A program made the position numbers and the translations under genes. From the NCBI GenBank assembly GCA_034509425.1, contig JAVTVJ010000050.1, positions 868,001 through 932,000 on the forward strand: DNA of 64,000 bases. The letters are read 5' to 3'. Numbering within the stretch: position 1 is the first letter of the stretch; the number at the start of each line of letters is the position of its first letter. The notes beneath the pieces are model-generated. The model saw only the letters and a list, made by a program, of their open reading frames with translations. It had not been told where the DNA came from and made no database searches. This stretch comes from Eopsaltria australis (lineage: Eukaryota; Chordata; Aves; Passeriformes; Petroicidae). Below are positions 62,482 through 64,000 of the stretch, in pieces.

Positions 62482-64000
62482 GTGAGTAATTCACAGTGGC
62501 TGCAGCCATGCCTTTTTGCAGATTATTATATTTCAGTGCCCTATAGTAAACATTTCCCCAGAACAGGGAGCTGCTCTCTGGGAATTGCTGCAGTAGGTGC
62601 CTTTGGTGAGTGCTAATCGAGTTTACAGCAACACAGCCAGAATATTCCAGCTGATCCTTCAGGAACATGGAGACCATTGTCTGCTTTTTGTGCTCTGGTG
62701 AAATAATTAGCCACAGAGTCAAGATGGACAGTGCTGGGCCTAAAGTTTGGATATTATTGGGAATTGGCCTGGCCAAAAGGAGTGGGGATATACGCAGCAC
62801 TGTGTTGATGATTAGCTGGTGTTTAATGATGCTGATTTCTCTCTTCTGGAAGGACAGTGGAGTTTTCTTGCTGATTCAGGCTCTGTCTCAGCCAGGCTCT
62901 CTGCAGAGGCTCCACACACACATCCTTGCCCCAGCCCTCCCAGTCCTGGTTAATCATTCGAGGTGCCAGCAGTCCCAGAGTAAATGCAGAAAGGATAATT
63001 ATTTAGTTGATGATACAGCTTTGTGCCCACTCACAGTGGTTAATTTCTCTTGTGTCTCAACCAGGCTTGTAGCAGAAGCCCATGAAAATACAGTTTGCAA
63101 ACACTGAACACTTAAACACTGAGAAGATATTTTTGTTAATTGCCATGAAGTACGTTTTACTTGCAGTAATGCAGGACTGTTTCAAAATTTGTATTTGTCT
63201 CTCTGTTCACTGTTCCTGGGAGCTGAGGGGAGGAAATATGATGTTGTATCAAAAATCATGATCCATTTACACCAGAATTCTGTGTCCAGCAGTCCCAAAT
63301 GCTTGAAATGAAAGTGCAAGTGCAAATAGTAGTAAGATGTGGGACAGTTTGCACCACAGCAATTCTTAATTCAATTTGTAATTTGATTTGTAAACATTAT
63401 TGTACAAGCCGGTCTGTGAGACCAGTGACAGTTACCTTTTTCAAATGTTGCTGCTTCTAGGAATTTCTCTGCTTTGGTCAGTCTTTATCAAAAGAAAAAT
63501 AACCAACCAAACCAACCCACAGGCTTTGTGTACAAGGCAGAAGTCAGGTGACATTAGCAGTTAATTGGAAATACTGCACTGTAATCTTCAAATCAAATAA
63601 TTGTCAATGTTGAACAGGCACAGACAGGTTGTTGGAAGGGGGGGATGGATGATTCTCTCTAGCACAAAAAATGTAGCAATTGTCATTTGCCTCAAAGCAT
63701 CTTGAATTTGAGATTTAGAGATTTTGTAACTTGACTTTGATTTTTAACTTTAACTTCGACATTTATCAGTGTTGCTCACAGAAATACTTGATCCCTTCAT
63801 GGATGATCTCTTCTGCTGGGGGCACAGAAAAATTCATGCTTTGAAGGTAGTTTTAGGAGAATATTTGAGAGAGAAGACAGTGGTTCCTTGCTCCACCCTC
63901 TGTGCTCCTGCACTGGCTGTGTGCCCACAGCTCTCCCAATGCCATTGTTTGTGCCAGTTCGGGTTGTGATCTGTAACAATGCTGCAACAAGTTCCTGTGA
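62482..64000 (+). other. GNAS: Gs-alpha intron 5, 5' part
   Basis: The intron starts at GTGAGT and runs off the window. No further Gs-alpha exon is visible, and nothing else was recognised. Confidence 0.85.

Larger units (their letters stand above)
27305..64000 (+). other. GNAS: Gs-alpha gene (GNAS), 5' part; continues past window
   Basis: This is the span from the start codon to the right edge. Four exons (27305-27443, 31085-31157, 62224-62278, 62362-62481) join in frame to 387 nt, or 129 residues, at consensus GT-AG junctions. The product is the stimulatory heterotrimeric G-protein alpha subunit, which couples receptors to adenylyl cyclase at the inner plasma membrane. Family length is about 380-394 residues, so about two thirds of the protein lies to the right. 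That missing part includes switch I-III, the cholera-toxin-modified arginine, the NKXD motif and the receptor-binding C-terminus. The close paralogue GNAL (G-olf) begins MGCLGGNSKT and has a different exon 4-5 sequence from memory, so GNAS fits better. A lineage-specific Gs-like duplicate cannot be excluded from this part alone. Confidence 0.9.

Noticed and set aside
1..64000. Search for CRISPR arrays, operons, phage or bacterial systems
   Set aside because: The window is eukaryotic with introns. No regularly spaced repeats or dense same-strand gene blocks were seen.

Overview
The window reads as vertebrate nuclear DNA, most likely from a bird or another sauropsid. It has long AT-leaning non-coding stretches, one strong CpG island, GT-AG introns and short protein-coding exons separated by kilobases. 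The only gene I can support is the 5' part of a heterotrimeric G-protein alpha-s subunit (GNAS) on the + strand. The first coding exon translates to the whole Gs-alpha N-terminus. The next exon carries the P-loop, and two closely spaced exons near the right end encode the first part of the helical domain. The peptide joining exons 2 and 4 resembles the short Gs-alpha form I recall from frogs more than the mammalian sequence, which argues for a non-mammalian tetrapod. Bird rather than other reptile is an inference from overall texture and repeat content.

Layout. Positions 1-900 hold a GC-rich, locally CpG-dense block that could belong to the end of an upstream neighbour, although I could not identify a gene. 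Positions 900-25,900 are mostly featureless non-coding sequence. Within them are three somewhat GC-richer patches with longish open frames (about 5.2-6.1 kb, 14.46-15.3 kb, 18.5-19.0 kb), homopolymer tracts, and a non-repetitive block at 11.0-11.5 kb with a cluster of developmental transcription-factor-like motifs. Positions 25,900-28,150 are the CpG-island promoter, 5' UTR and first exon of the Gs-alpha gene, with a striking cluster of poly(A) and poly(T) runs. Intron 1 is 3.6 kb, exon 2 is 73 nt and intron 2 is 31 kb. Exons 4 and 5 flank an 83-nt intron, and the remaining exons lie beyond position 64,000. All four exons splice in frame to give residues 1-129 of the protein.

Intron 2 and the left half contain simple repeats, one copy of what I believe is an ancient dispersed amniote repeat (about 53.2 kb) and weak CR1-like traces. 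I saw no intact transposon, no retroviral coding sequence, no tRNA or rRNA, and nothing resembling a new multi-gene system. Most remaining open frames look like chance products or shadows of GC-rich DNA. The more interesting leads concern the Gs-alpha gene itself (absence of a visible exon 3, a variable helical domain beside invariant GTPase exons, a very large intron, a long in-frame open 5' leader) and a few non-coding elements.
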